Origin: Kribbella sp. CA-293567
Lineage (GTDB): Bacteria > Actinomycetota > Actinomycetes > Propionibacteriales > Kribbellaceae
Assembly (NCBI RefSeq): GCF_027627575.1
Contig: NZ_CP114065.1
Location: 2,294,001 to 2,358,000 of the forward strand
Direction of reading: 5' to 3'
Length of the DNA stretch: 64,000 nt
The first letter of the stretch is position 1; every line of letters starts with the position of its first letter. The notes under the pieces are model-generated. The model saw only the letters and a list, made by a program, of their open reading frames with translations. It had not been told where the DNA came from and ran no database searches. Made by a program: the position numbers and the translations under genes. Of the stretch, positions 45,531 to 53,587 are shown piece by piece.

Positions 45531-46346
45531 ATGGTCAGGTTCGGCCGGCGGAAAGAGCGCCGGCCGAAGGACGAAGAGGGCCGGATGACGCTCCGCGAGC
45601 ACATCGCGGAGCTGCGCAACCGGCTGCTGATCGCGGTGCTCGCGATCCTGCTGATGTCGGTCCTCGGCTACATCTTCTACGACTACGCGCTCGACTTCCT
45701 CAAGAAGCCGTTCGACGAGGGTGTCCGGGACCTGATCGCCAGCAAGAACGGCGGGAAGGAGCCCGAGCTCACCTTCAACTCGGTCACCTCGCCGTTCACC
45801 TTCCAGATCAAGATCTCGCTGGTCTTCGGCCTGATCCTGGCCAGCCCGGTCTGGTTGTACGAGCTGTGGGCGTTCATCGCGCCCGGCCTGCACCGCAGCG
45901 AGAAGAAGTGGGCGTTCCTGTTCGCGGCGATCGCCACCCCGCTGTTCGCCGCCGGCCTCTGGGTCGCGTACTGGACGCTCCCCAAGGGCATCGAGATCCT
46001 GATCGGCTTCACCCCGGACTTCGCCCAGAACCTGATCACCCTGCCGGAGTACCTCGACTTCGTACTGCGCACGATGCTGGTCTTCGGGATCGCGTTCTTG
46101 CTGCCACTGGTGGTGGTGCTGCTGAACATCCTCGGCATCGTCCCCGCCTCGGCACTGTCGAAGTTCCGGCCGTACATCATCTTGTCGATCTTCATCTTCG
46201 GCGCGGTGGCGACGCCGTCGGGTGACCCGTTCTCGCTGATGTTCCTGGCCGTGCCGATGTGCCTGCTGTTCTTCGCGGCCGAGATCATCGCCAAGCTGAA
46301 CGACCGCCGCAAACGCCGCAAGGTCGAAGAACTGCTGGCCGACTGA
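45531..46346 (+). CDS. tatC: Sec-independent translocase protein TatC
   Basis: 271 aa from ATG 45531; GTG 45525 would add two residues. Six membrane helices; the conserved start MTLREHIAELRNRLLIA with the functional Glu, and the loop ALIAPGLHRSEKKW-type sequence FIAPGLHRSEKKW. TatC recognises twin-arginine signal peptides. It probably serves exported glycosidases of this organism. The stop overlaps the next start by 1 bp. Confidence 0.95.
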   Translation: MVRFGRRKERRPKDEEGRMTLREHIAELRNRLLIAVLAILLMSVLGYIFYDYALDFLKKPFDEGVRDLIASKNGGKEPELTFNSVTSPFTFQIKISLVFGLILASPVWLYELWAFIAPGLHRSEKKWAFLFAAIATPLFAAGLWVAYWTLPKGIEILIGFTPDFAQNLITLPEYLDFVLRTMLVFGIAFLLPLVVVLLNILGIVPASALSKFRPYIILSIFIFGAVATPSGDPFSLMFLAVPMCLLFFAAEIIAKLNDRRKRRKVEELLAD

Positions 46347-47218
46347 TGGCCCGCAGGATCGCGCTGGTGGTCAACCCCACCAGCGGTCGCGGCCTGGGCG
46401 CGCGGGTCGCGCCGGTGGTCCGGGCCGAGTTGGAGACCGGCGGCCTGACCGTCGACGAGTACACCACCACCTGCGCCGAGGACGTCGGCCGGATCGCCGC
46501 CGAGGTGATTGCCTCCGGCGCCGATGCCGTCGCGCTGATCGGCGGTGACGGCACCGTCCACCTCGGCGCCCAGGTGCTGGCGGGGTCCGGGATGGCGTTC
46601 GGCGTGATCCCGGCCGGTACCGGCAACGACTTCGCCCGCGGCATCGGCGTACCGCTGAAGGATCCGAAGGCCGCGGCCGCGCTGATCGTGACCGGCCGGA
46701 CCAGGGCGGTCGATCTGGCCACCGCGAAGGACGAGTACATCACCACCGTGGTGGCCGGCGGCTTCGACTCGTTGGTGAACAAGCGGGCCAACGCGATGAG
46801 CTGGCCGAAGGGCAACGCCCGCTACACCCTCGCGACGCTGGCCGAGCTGCGCACCTTCACGCCGATCTCGTACGTCCTCACCGTCGACGGGGAGGTGCTG
46901 GAGACCGACGCCATGCTGATCGCGGTCGGCACCGGACCGACGTACGGCGGGGGACTGCAGATCTGCGCCGGCGCCGAGATCGACGACGGGCTGCTCGACA
47001 TCACCGTGATCAAGCCGGTGTCGCGGCTGACGCTGCTGCAGATGTTCCCGAAGCTTGCCAAAGGCAGCCATGTCGGCCACCCGGCGGTGCACACGCTGCG
47101 CGGCCGGTCGGTCCGGCTCGAGGCGGCCGGGGTGACGGCGTACGGCGACGGCGAGATCCTCGGCCCGCTGCCGCTCGACATCGGCATCGTGCCGGGCGCG
47201 CTGACCGTTTTCGCCTGA
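46346..47218 (+). CDS. Diacylglycerol kinase family protein
   Basis: 290 aa, ATG sharing one base with the tatC stop. Motifs RIALVVNPTSGRG, IGGDGTVHLGAQVLAG and IPAGTGNDFARGIGVP are those of the DAGK/sphingosine kinase-like catalytic domain; the C-terminal part has GDGEILGPLPLDI. It would phosphorylate diacylglycerol or a related lipid at the membrane. This gene follows tatC in other actinobacteria too (DagK/LcbA-type protein), and helY comes later. Confidence 0.9.
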   Translation: MARRIALVVNPTSGRGLGARVAPVVRAELETGGLTVDEYTTTCAEDVGRIAAEVIASGADAVALIGGDGTVHLGAQVLAGSGMAFGVIPAGTGNDFARGIGVPLKDPKAAAALIVTGRTRAVDLATAKDEYITTVVAGGFDSLVNKRANAMSWPKGNARYTLATLAELRTFTPISYVLTVDGEVLETDAMLIAVGTGPTYGGGLQICAGAEIDDGLLDITVIKPVSRLTLLQMFPKLAKGSHVGHPAVHTLRGRSVRLEAAGVTAYGDGEILGPLPLDIGIVPGALTVFA

Positions 47219-47271
47219 TCCGATCACCGAACGAATCTGCTCGATCTCTGGTCGTTACGAGCTTTATCTGA

Positions 47272-47286
47272 TAGGAAAGCTTCCTA
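47272..47286. promoter_or_regulatory. Operator-like palindrome of the chitosanase gene
   Basis: TAGGAA-AGC-TTCCTA has 6-bp arms around a 3-nt centre and overlaps the likely transcription start, 41 nt before the GTG of the chitosanase. Chitosanase genes of Streptomyces are repressed by the ROK-type CsnR through a similar GAAAGnTTTC-like palindrome (from memory). Confidence 0.5.
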
Positions 47287-47326
47287 ACAGATGAATTCCT
47301 CTCGACGCCCCCTCGAAGGAGAGATC

Positions 47327-48199
47327 GTGCTCGATCGCCCCACGAAGCACCCGAAGAGCACCGGCCGGCGCCTCACCGCGGTCCTGCTCGGCCTGGCCGT
47401 CGCCGCCACGCCGGCGACCGCGTTCGCCTCGCCGTTCCAGCCGTACCAGGACGTCGCCGCGACCCACAGCGCAGTACCGGCGCCTGCCGCGGTCGGCCTG
47501 GACGATCCGGCCAAGAAGGAAATCGCGATGAAGCTGGTCTCCAGCGCGGAGAACTCCTCGCTGGACTGGAAGGCGCAGTACAAGTACATCGAGGACATCG
47601 ACGACGGTCGCGGCTACACGGCCGGCATCATCGGCTTCTGCTCGGGCACCGGCGACATGCTCGACCTGGTCGAGCTCTACACCGCGCGGAAGCCGGGCAA
47701 CGTACTGGCGAAGTACCTGCCCGCGCTGCGCAACGTCGACGGCTCCGACTCGCACGCCGGGCTGGACCCCAACTACACCAGGGACTGGGCCACCGCCGCC
47801 GGCGACAGCGCCTTCAAGACCGCCCAGAACGACGAGCGGGACCGGGTCTACTTCAACCCCTCGGTCCGCCAGGGCAAGTCGGACGGCGTCGGCGTACTCG
47901 GGCAGTTCATGTACTACGACGCCATCGTGATGCACGGCGACGGCGGCGACTCGACCAGCTTCCGCAACATCCGCAAGCGCGCCCTGACCAAGGCCAAGCC
48001 GCCGGCCCAGGGCGGCAACGAGACCACCTGGCTGAACGCTTTCCTGGACGCCCGGGTCTGGGCGATGAAGCAGGAGGAGGCACACAGCGACACCAGCCGG
48101 GTCGACACCGCCCAGCGGGTCTTCCTGCGCAACGGCAACCTGAACCTCAACACCCCGCTGGACTGGAAGGTCTACGGCGACTCCTTCCGGATCAGCTGA
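47327..48199 (+). CDS. Secreted GH46 chitosanase
   Basis: 290 aa from GTG 47327, with AAGGAG 5 nt upstream; an earlier ATG (47291) lacks a ribosome site. The signal peptide is STGRRLTAVLLGLAVAATPATAFA. The GH46 core shows IAMKLVSSAENSSLDWKAQYKYIEDIDDGRGYTAGIIGFCSGTGDM, with the catalytic Glu (SAENSS) and Asp (DDGRG) of the Streptomyces N174 enzyme. It hydrolyses chitosan outside the cell, probably from fungal walls. An operator-like palindrome precedes it and a terminator follows. Confidence 0.93.
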   Translation: MLDRPTKHPKSTGRRLTAVLLGLAVAATPATAFASPFQPYQDVAATHSAVPAPAAVGLDDPAKKEIAMKLVSSAENSSLDWKAQYKYIEDIDDGRGYTAGIIGFCSGTGDMLDLVELYTARKPGNVLAKYLPALRNVDGSDSHAGLDPNYTRDWATAAGDSAFKTAQNDERDRVYFNPSVRQGKSDGVGVLGQFMYYDAIVMHGDGGDSTSFRNIRKRALTKAKPPAQGGNETTWLNAFLDARVWAMKQEEAHSDTSRVDTAQRVFLRNGNLNLNTPLDWKVYGDSFRIS

Positions 48200-48236
48200 C
48201 CCGTACCCATCGGCCGCCCCTGACGGCCGATGACAG

Positions 48237-48276
48237 GCCCCCGCCCCCCGAGTGTCCCCGGGAGGCGGGGGCTTCT
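48237..48276 (+). terminator. Terminator after the chitosanase gene
   Basis: A 9-bp GC stem (GCCCCCGCC and GGCGGGGGC) around an inner GC-rich loop, followed by TTCTT. It separates the chitosanase from helY. Confidence 0.75.
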
Positions 48277-48324
48277 TCGGCGCCACCGGATCGGACCTGG
48301 CGTGGTTCTGGGGGTGGCGTCGCA

Positions 48325-48330
48325 TAGATT
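48325..48330 (+). promoter_or_regulatory. -10 box TAGATT for helY
   Basis: TAGATT is followed by 6 nt (GGGGGT) and the ATG. The G run could double as a poor ribosome site, but the box-to-start spacing is that of a leaderless promoter. Confidence 0.45.
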
Positions 48331-48336
48331 GGGGGT

Positions 48337-51186
48337 ATGAGCACCCCGTCCGAGAAGTACGCCGTTTTCCGCTCGGACCAGGAGCATCCCGCGGTCAAGG
48401 AGTTCCGGTCGCTCTACGACTTCCGGCTGGACGAGTTCCAGTTGCGGGCGTGTGCGGCGCTGGAGGACGGGCATCAGGTGCTGGTGGCCGCGCCGACCGG
48501 GTCGGGCAAGACGCTGGTCGGTGAGTTCGCGGTGCACCTGGCGCTGCAGCGGGGGCAGAAGTGCTTCTACACCACCCCGATCAAGGCCCTGAGCAACCAG
48601 AAGTACAGCGACCTCGTGCACCGGTACGGCGCCGACAACGTCGGGCTGCTCACCGGTGACAACTCGATCAACTCCGAGGCGCCGATCGTGGTGATGACGA
48701 CCGAGGTGCTGCGCAACATGCTGTACGCCCGGTCCCAGACGCTGCTCGGCCTGTCCTACGTGGTGATGGACGAGGTGCACTACCTGGCCGACCGGGCCCG
48801 TGGCGCGGTCTGGGAGGAAGTGATCATCCACCTGCCGGAGTCGGTCTCGGTGGTCTCGCTGTCGGCGACGGTGAGCAACGCCGAGGAGTTCGGCGACTGG
48901 CTGGAGACGGTCCGCGGCAACACCGTGGTGGTGCTGGAGGAGAAGCGGCCGGTGCCGTTGTTCCAGCACGTCATGGTCGGCAAGCGGCTGCACGACCTGT
49001 TCGCGGGGGAGGCGCCGACCGCGCGCGCCGGCGGCGTGGCGCAGTACGGGCCCCAGAGTCCGGCGAAGCAGAAGTCGGGCAACCCGGCGAAGGCCGGCAG
49101 CGGGCCCGACCTCAAGGACATGGTCAACCCGCACCTGGTCAAGATCGCCCGCGACGACAGCCGGATCCACCGCGACGACTCGCGCAAGCCGCGTCGCCGC
49201 CGGGACCTGCCGAAGACCCGGCCCGCCCGGTCGAACTTCACGCCGTACCGGTCCGACGTGGTGGAGGAACTGGACGCCGGGGCGCTGCTGCCGGCGATCT
49301 ACTTCATCTTCTCCCGCAAGGGCTGCGAGGACGCGATGCTGCAGTGCCTGCGGTCGGGCCTGCGGCTGACCAAGCCGAGCGAGCGCGACGAGATCAAGCG
49401 GGTGCTGGCCGAGCGGACGGCGGACCTGCCGGACGAGGATCTCGGCGTGCTCGGTTACCACGACTTCGCCGAGGCGCTCAGCCGCGGCATCGCGGCGCAC
49501 CACGCGGGCATGCTGGCGGCCTTCAAGGAGGTGGTCGAGGAGCTGTTCGCCCGCGGCCTGATCAAGGTCGTCTTCGCCACCGAGACGCTTGCCCTCGGCA
49601 TCAACATGCCGGCGCGCACGGTGGTGCTGGAGAAGCTCGGCAAGTGGAACGGCGAGGCGCACGTCGACATCACCCCGGGGGAGTACACCCAGCTGACCGG
49701 CCGGGCCGGCCGCCGCGGGATCGACGTCGAGGGGCACGCGGTGGTGCTCTGGCAGCCCGGGTTCGACCCGCGTGCCGTCGCCGGTCTGGCCTCCACCCGG
49801 ACGTACCCGCTCCGCTCGTCGTTCTCCCCGTCGTACAACATGGCCGTCAACCTGGTCCGCCAGGTCGGGCGCGGCCGCGCGCGGGACATGCTCGAGTTGT
49901 CGTTCGCGCAGTTCCAGTCCGACCAGGCCGTGGTCGGGCTGGCCCGGCAGGTGCAGCGCAACACCGAGGCGCTGGAGGGCTACAAGGAGTCCATCAACTG
50001 CCACCTCGGCGACTTCCTCGAGTACGCCGCGCTCCGCCGCCGGATCGGCGATCGCGAGTCGTCGGGTTCCAAGGCGCGCAAGCTGGACCGCCGGGTCGAG
50101 GCGCAGGCCTCGCTGGAGAAGCTGCGGATCGGCGACATCATCCGGATCCCGGCGGGCCGCAGCGCGGGCTGGGCGCTGGTGCTCGACGCCGGGGTGCGGT
50201 CCGAGCGGGAGGGGCCGCGGCCGACCGTGCTGACCCTCGACCGGCAGGTGCGGAAGTTGTCGATGATCGACTTCCCGACGCCGGTCGCCGCGATCAGCAC
50301 GCTACGGGTGCCGAAGAAGTTCAACCCCCGCAACCCGCAGCAGCGCCGCGAGCTCGCCCACGTACTGCGCGGGCGCACCGACATGATCGGCGAGGACGGT
50401 CCGCCGTCCTCCCGCAGCCGCAGTGGCGACGTCGTCACCCACGCGGACGACCCGGAGCTGCAGCAGCTGCGCGCCGAGCTGCGCGCGCACCCCTGCCACG
50501 GCTGCGCCGACCGCGAGGACCACGCCCGCTGGGCCGAGCGGTACTTCCGGCTCGACCGGGAGAACCGCGACACCCAGCGCAAGATCGAGCAGCGGACCAA
50601 CACGATCGCCCGCCAGTTCGACCGGGTCTGCCAGGTGCTCGACGCGCTGCACTACCTGGACGGTGACAAGACCACCGAGGCCGGCGACCGGCTGTCGCGG
50701 ATCTACACCGAGCTCGACCTGGTCGCGGCGGAGTGTCTGCGCCAGGGCGTCTTCGACGACCTCGACGTACCGGAGCTGGCGGCCGCGCTGGCGGCGCTGG
50801 TCTACGAGTCGCGGTCCAAGGACGAGCCGTCGTCGCCCCGGTTGCCGCGCGGTGAGGTGCGCGAAGCGCTGGACCGGATGGGCGTCATCTGGCGCGACCT
50901 GTCGGCCCTCGAGCGCGACATGCGGGTCGACTTCCTGCGGCCGATGGATCTCGGCTTCAGCTGGGCCGCCTTCCGCTGGGCGTCGGGTGCCTCACTGGCC
51001 GAGGTGCTGTACGAGTCGGATCTGGCCGCCGGTGACTTCGTCCGCTGGGTCAAGCAGTTGATCGACCTGACCGAGCAGGTGGCCGACGCGGCGGGCCCGA
51101 CGCCGCTGCGCAAGACCGCCCGCCAGGTCACCGACCAGATCCGCCGCGGCGTGATCTCCTACGCTTCGGTGGTCGACGAACCGTAA
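48337..51186 (+). CDS. helY: Ski2-like DEVH-box RNA helicase HelY
   Basis: 949 aa. Helicase motifs are Walker A VAAPTGSGKTLVGEFA, MDEVHYLADRARGAVWEE (DEVH), LSATVSN, and motif VI QLTGRAGRRGID. The C-terminal half includes a DSHCT domain (about 770-949), as in Mtr4/Ski2. HelY (Rv2092c) is the mycobacterial homologue and also lies downstream of pafBC-tatAC. It probably unwinds RNA for decay. An insert around residues 225-305, rich in Lys/Arg/Ser, is in the usual linker region. Confidence 0.93.
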   Translation: MSTPSEKYAVFRSDQEHPAVKEFRSLYDFRLDEFQLRACAALEDGHQVLVAAPTGSGKTLVGEFAVHLALQRGQKCFYTTPIKALSNQKYSDLVHRYGADNVGLLTGDNSINSEAPIVVMTTEVLRNMLYARSQTLLGLSYVVMDEVHYLADRARGAVWEEVIIHLPESVSVVSLSATVSNAEEFGDWLETVRGNTVVVLEEKRPVPLFQHVMVGKRLHDLFAGEAPTARAGGVAQYGPQSPAKQKSGNPAKAGSGPDLKDMVNPHLVKIARDDSRIHRDDSRKPRRRRDLPKTRPARSNFTPYRSDVVEELDAGALLPAIYFIFSRKGCEDAMLQCLRSGLRLTKPSERDEIKRVLAERTADLPDEDLGVLGYHDFAEALSRGIAAHHAGMLAAFKEVVEELFARGLIKVVFATETLALGINMPARTVVLEKLGKWNGEAHVDITPGEYTQLTGRAGRRGIDVEGHAVVLWQPGFDPRAVAGLASTRTYPLRSSFSPSYNMAVNLVRQVGRGRARDMLELSFAQFQSDQAVVGLARQVQRNTEALEGYKESINCHLGDFLEYAALRRRIGDRESSGSKARKLDRRVEAQASLEKLRIGDIIRIPAGRSAGWALVLDAGVRSEREGPRPTVLTLDRQVRKLSMIDFPTPVAAISTLRVPKKFNPRNPQQRRELAHVLRGRTDMIGEDGPPSSRSRSGDVVTHADDPELQQLRAELRAHPCHGCADREDHARWAERYFRLDRENRDTQRKIEQRTNTIARQFDRVCQVLDALHYLDGDKTTEAGDRLSRIYTELDLVAAECLRQGVFDDLDVPELAAALAALVYESRSKDEPSSPRLPRGEVREALDRMGVIWRDLSALERDMRVDFLRPMDLGFSWAAFRWASGASLAEVLYESDLAAGDFVRWVKQLIDLTEQVADAAGPTPLRKTARQVTDQIRRGVISYASVVDEP

Positions 51187-51219
51187 ACCGCGCTGTGTCC
51201 GGCGGCGTGCTTTGCCGAC

Positions 51220-51684
51220 CTAGAACATCAACGCACGAAAGTGCGGATCCGTGCTGCTGTCCTCACCGCCCATCGAGGTGAGGACAGCCCGGACGGCATC
51301 GATCGCCGCGTCGCCGTGGGTCTTGCGAAGCCTGCGTTCGTAGGCCTGGTGGAACCGCCTGGCCGCCGCGAGCGCCGCCTGGCCGCGCTCCGACAGCCGA
51401 ATCAGCCGTGCTCTGCCATCGGTGGGGTCAGGATGACGCTCCACATACCCGCGTCGCTCCATGTCGTCGACGATCTGCGCCGCGCCCTGCTTGCTGATGT
51501 CCAGCCGCTCCGCGAGTGCGCTGATCGTCGATGGCGCCGCGCCGAGCGTCCGCAGTACGAAGCCGTCCGAACGGCCCTGGTCGTCGAAACCCCGTGCCGC
51601 GGCCGTCGCGCGTAACTCGCGGACGAACTCCTGCTCGGCGAGCAGCAGCAGGATGCCGAAATCGGGCTTGCCATCGGTTGCCAT
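51220..51684 (-). CDS. MarR family transcription regulator
   Basis: 154 aa from ATG 51684, 7 nt after a TATCAT box; ATG 51693 is the alternative. A winged helix with ISALAERLDISKQGAAQIVDDMERRGYVERHPDPTDGRARLIRLSERGQAAL is typical of MarR. Helices at both ends make the dimer interface. It is divergent from a small cupin gene with an inverted-repeat operator between them, so it probably represses both. The ligand is unknown. Confidence 0.9.
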   Translation of the reverse strand: MATDGKPDFGILLLLAEQEFVRELRATAAARGFDDQGRSDGFVLRTLGAAPSTISALAERLDISKQGAAQIVDDMERRGYVERHPDPTDGRARLIRLSERGQAALAAARRFHQAYERRLRKTHGDAAIDAVRAVLTSMGGEDSSTDPHFRALMF

Positions 51685-51695
51685 GCGCCTCATGA

Positions 51696-51729
51696 TAGAC
51701 AAGGCAAATTGAACAAGTCAGCTTGTCTA
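51696..51729. promoter_or_regulatory. MarR operator region between divergent genes
   Basis: TAGACAAG (51696-51703) and CTTGTCTA (51722-51729) form an 8-bp inverted repeat, and inside it ACAAG-TCAG-CTTGT (51713-51726) forms a second, tighter one. The repeats overlap the marR -10 box TATCAT (51692-51697) and lie 20-50 nt upstream of the cupin start, as expected for an autorepressed MarR operator. Confidence 0.6.
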
Positions 51730-51747
51730 AATCTTCAAGGGGGAAGA

Positions 51748-52119
51748 ATGCCGATCATTCGTGCGGCCGAGGCGCCGCAGTTCCAGTTGCCCGGTGTGCG
51801 CTTCACCGGCCTGGCCGCACCGAGTCGCGGCTCGAACGGCTTGTGTACGTGGAGGCTGCAGGTCGAAGCGGGCCTCAGCAGCGACGTGCCCCACACGCTC
51901 GACCGCGACGAGGTCTTCATGGTTCTGTCCGGCACTGTCCAGCTCACCCCCGGTGGCGAGAGGCTCGGCCCGGGCGACGCTGCCGTAGTACCGGCAGGCG
52001 AGCAGATCCAGCTCTGCAACCCCGGCGGGACCGAAGCCGAGGTCTACGTCGCCATCACCGCCGGGTTCACCGGCACGATGGCCGACGGCACCACCGTGCA
52101 ACCACCCTGGGCGCAGTGA
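51748..52119 (+). CDS. Cupin domain protein
   Basis: 123 aa from ATG 51748, with AAGGGGGAAG upstream. A single cupin barrel: VPHTLDRDEVFMVLSGTVQLTPGGERLGPGDAAVVPAGEQIQL follows the two cupin motifs, though the first His of motif 1 is seen as PHTLDRDE, a slightly reduced metal site. Function unknown; likely a small-molecule binding or detoxifying enzyme controlled by the divergent MarR protein. Confidence 0.85.
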   Translation: MPIIRAAEAPQFQLPGVRFTGLAAPSRGSNGLCTWRLQVEAGLSSDVPHTLDRDEVFMVLSGTVQLTPGGERLGPGDAAVVPAGEQIQLCNPGGTEAEVYVAITAGFTGTMADGTTVQPPWAQ

Positions 52120-52123
52120 ACAG

Positions 52124-53413
52124 CTAGCAGCGGCGGATGGGGCTGCTGTAGGTGGTGTTGCTGGGGTTGGCGACGTAGTAGTCGGTGACCCAGCTGCCGT
52201 CGGTCAGGCGGTCCCAGACTGCCGTGGTGCCGACTGTGGTGCCGGCTCGTTGGCAGGTGACCCAGGCCAGGGAGCCGGTTGGTAGGAGACCTGGATAGGC
52301 CGAGTACGCCGTACCGGGGCCGCGGCGTCTGGCCAGGTTGTCCGTGGTCGTTTGGTACGGGTAGCTGCAGCCGGGGATCGGTGCGCTGTAGCCGGGTTTG
52401 CCGGGAGTGCGGACGTAGTAGTCGGTGACGTAGGTGCCGTTGAGCAGTTTGTTCCAGACCGTGGTGGTGCCGATCTTGGGGCCGTAGGTCTGGCAGACGA
52501 TGCGAACGCCGGAGTTCTGGGCGAGAGTCGCTCTGATCGGGTAGGCGGTGGACGGGCCGCTGTACGTGTGGACCGAGGTCCGCAGCGTGTACGTGTACCA
52601 AACGGACGCGACCGGTGCGTCGAAGCGGTCGTTGTCGATGTTCATCGTGACGCCGCCGTGCGTCTCGTCGTGATCGCCCCGGTACTGCTTGGCCCGTTGG
52701 CCGGCGGACCAGTAGCGATCGGAGATCAGTGGCCAGCCCGTCAGGGTGGAGCTGAGGTCCCAGCGGGCGATCCAGACCGCGTCCGGGCGCGCGTAGGCGG
52801 TCGAGTTGTAGACCTCGGCGAGGTGGCGAGCCCCGGAGTCCTGGTGGACGTACACCGCGGAGAGGTAGCCCCGGCGATGCAGTTCCTTCGTCCAGGAGGA
52901 CAGGTACCGCAGTACTGTCGCCCGGCAGGTCGCGTCGGAGACGGTGTAGTGCTCCATGTCGCCGTAGAGCGCGCTGCCCGGCAGGATCCCGAGTGCTGCA
53001 GCCTGCGCGACCGCATCAGCCGCCTGGGCCGTCCCCTGGGTCGCCGCAGACGGCACTGTCATCTTCACCGCGTTCGTGCGCGTAGTGCAGGGCGCCTGAT
53101 AGCCCATGTAGATAGGGATGAGCCGCCATCCCATCCGGGTCACACTGCTCACCCAACTGCGGGTGAGCTGCGGCTGCGCGCACCCACGGTTCACCCCGCC
53201 GAAGTAGATCCCCACAGCCCTGTACGGCGATGCCAGCCACGCCGACATCTGCGCCACTGTCGGCGCAGTGCAGGTGTCGAACGCCAGTCCGGTGTATCTG
53301 GTCGCCGTTGCACCGACCGGATACCCGACAGACGTCGCCGGCTCTGCTGCCGCCGGGACTGCCATCCCCAGACCGATCCCGCTGCACAGCAACAGCACCA
53401 GCAAACGCCTCAT
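52124..53413 (-). CDS. Secreted DUF1906 glycoside hydrolase-like protein with two SH3-like domains
   Basis: 429 aa from ATG 53413 (MRRLLVLLLCSGIGLGMAVPAAA signal peptide). The N-terminal domain (about 40-245: YTGLAFDTCTAPTVAQMSAWL, AVGIYFGG, LIPIYMGYQ, LYGDMEHY, AVYVHQDSG, WIARWD, WSAGQRAKQY) matches DUF1906, a GH25-like TIM barrel related to Rv2525c. Two repeated SH3-like units follow, each with GTTxVWxxLxxGxxVTDYYV. Cell-wall binding or remodelling is likely; no substrate is known. The stop lies 4 bp from that of the convergent cupin gene. Confidence 0.85.
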   Translation of the reverse strand: MRRLLVLLLCSGIGLGMAVPAAAEPATSVGYPVGATATRYTGLAFDTCTAPTVAQMSAWLASPYRAVGIYFGGVNRGCAQPQLTRSWVSSVTRMGWRLIPIYMGYQAPCTTRTNAVKMTVPSAATQGTAQAADAVAQAAALGILPGSALYGDMEHYTVSDATCRATVLRYLSSWTKELHRRGYLSAVYVHQDSGARHLAEVYNSTAYARPDAVWIARWDLSSTLTGWPLISDRYWSAGQRAKQYRGDHDETHGGVTMNIDNDRFDAPVASVWYTYTLRTSVHTYSGPSTAYPIRATLAQNSGVRIVCQTYGPKIGTTTVWNKLLNGTYVTDYYVRTPGKPGYSAPIPGCSYPYQTTTDNLARRRGPGTAYSAYPGLLPTGSLAWVTCQRAGTTVGTTAVWDRLTDGSWVTDYYVANPSNTTYSSPIRRC

Positions 53414-53535
53414 ATCAACCAGCCCCCTAGTCACTTGCAGTAGACGCCTCCCACCGGCGTCCTGCAATGCCCAGCCCCGGAGTTCGGGCAGGATGTGCAG
53501 CGGACCACCAGGCAGCAGACAACAAAGGAGCGGAG

Positions 53536-53583
53536 ATGCAACCCACGATCGCCGACCGCACGCCCGAGACCCTCCGCGGCTGA
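53536..53583 (+). CDS. 15-codon leader ORF upstream of the DUF5937 regulator
   Basis: ATG 53536 has the best ribosome site of the region (GGAG, 5 nt spacing), yet its frame encodes only MQPTIADRTPETLRG before TGA 53581-53583. The regulator frame is open from just there, with TTG 53588 four bases after the stop. Either the short ORF couples translation by reinitiation, or a frameshift separates the true N-terminus from the rest. Confidence 0.4.
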   Translation: MQPTIADRTPETLRG

Positions 53584-53587
53584 TCAC

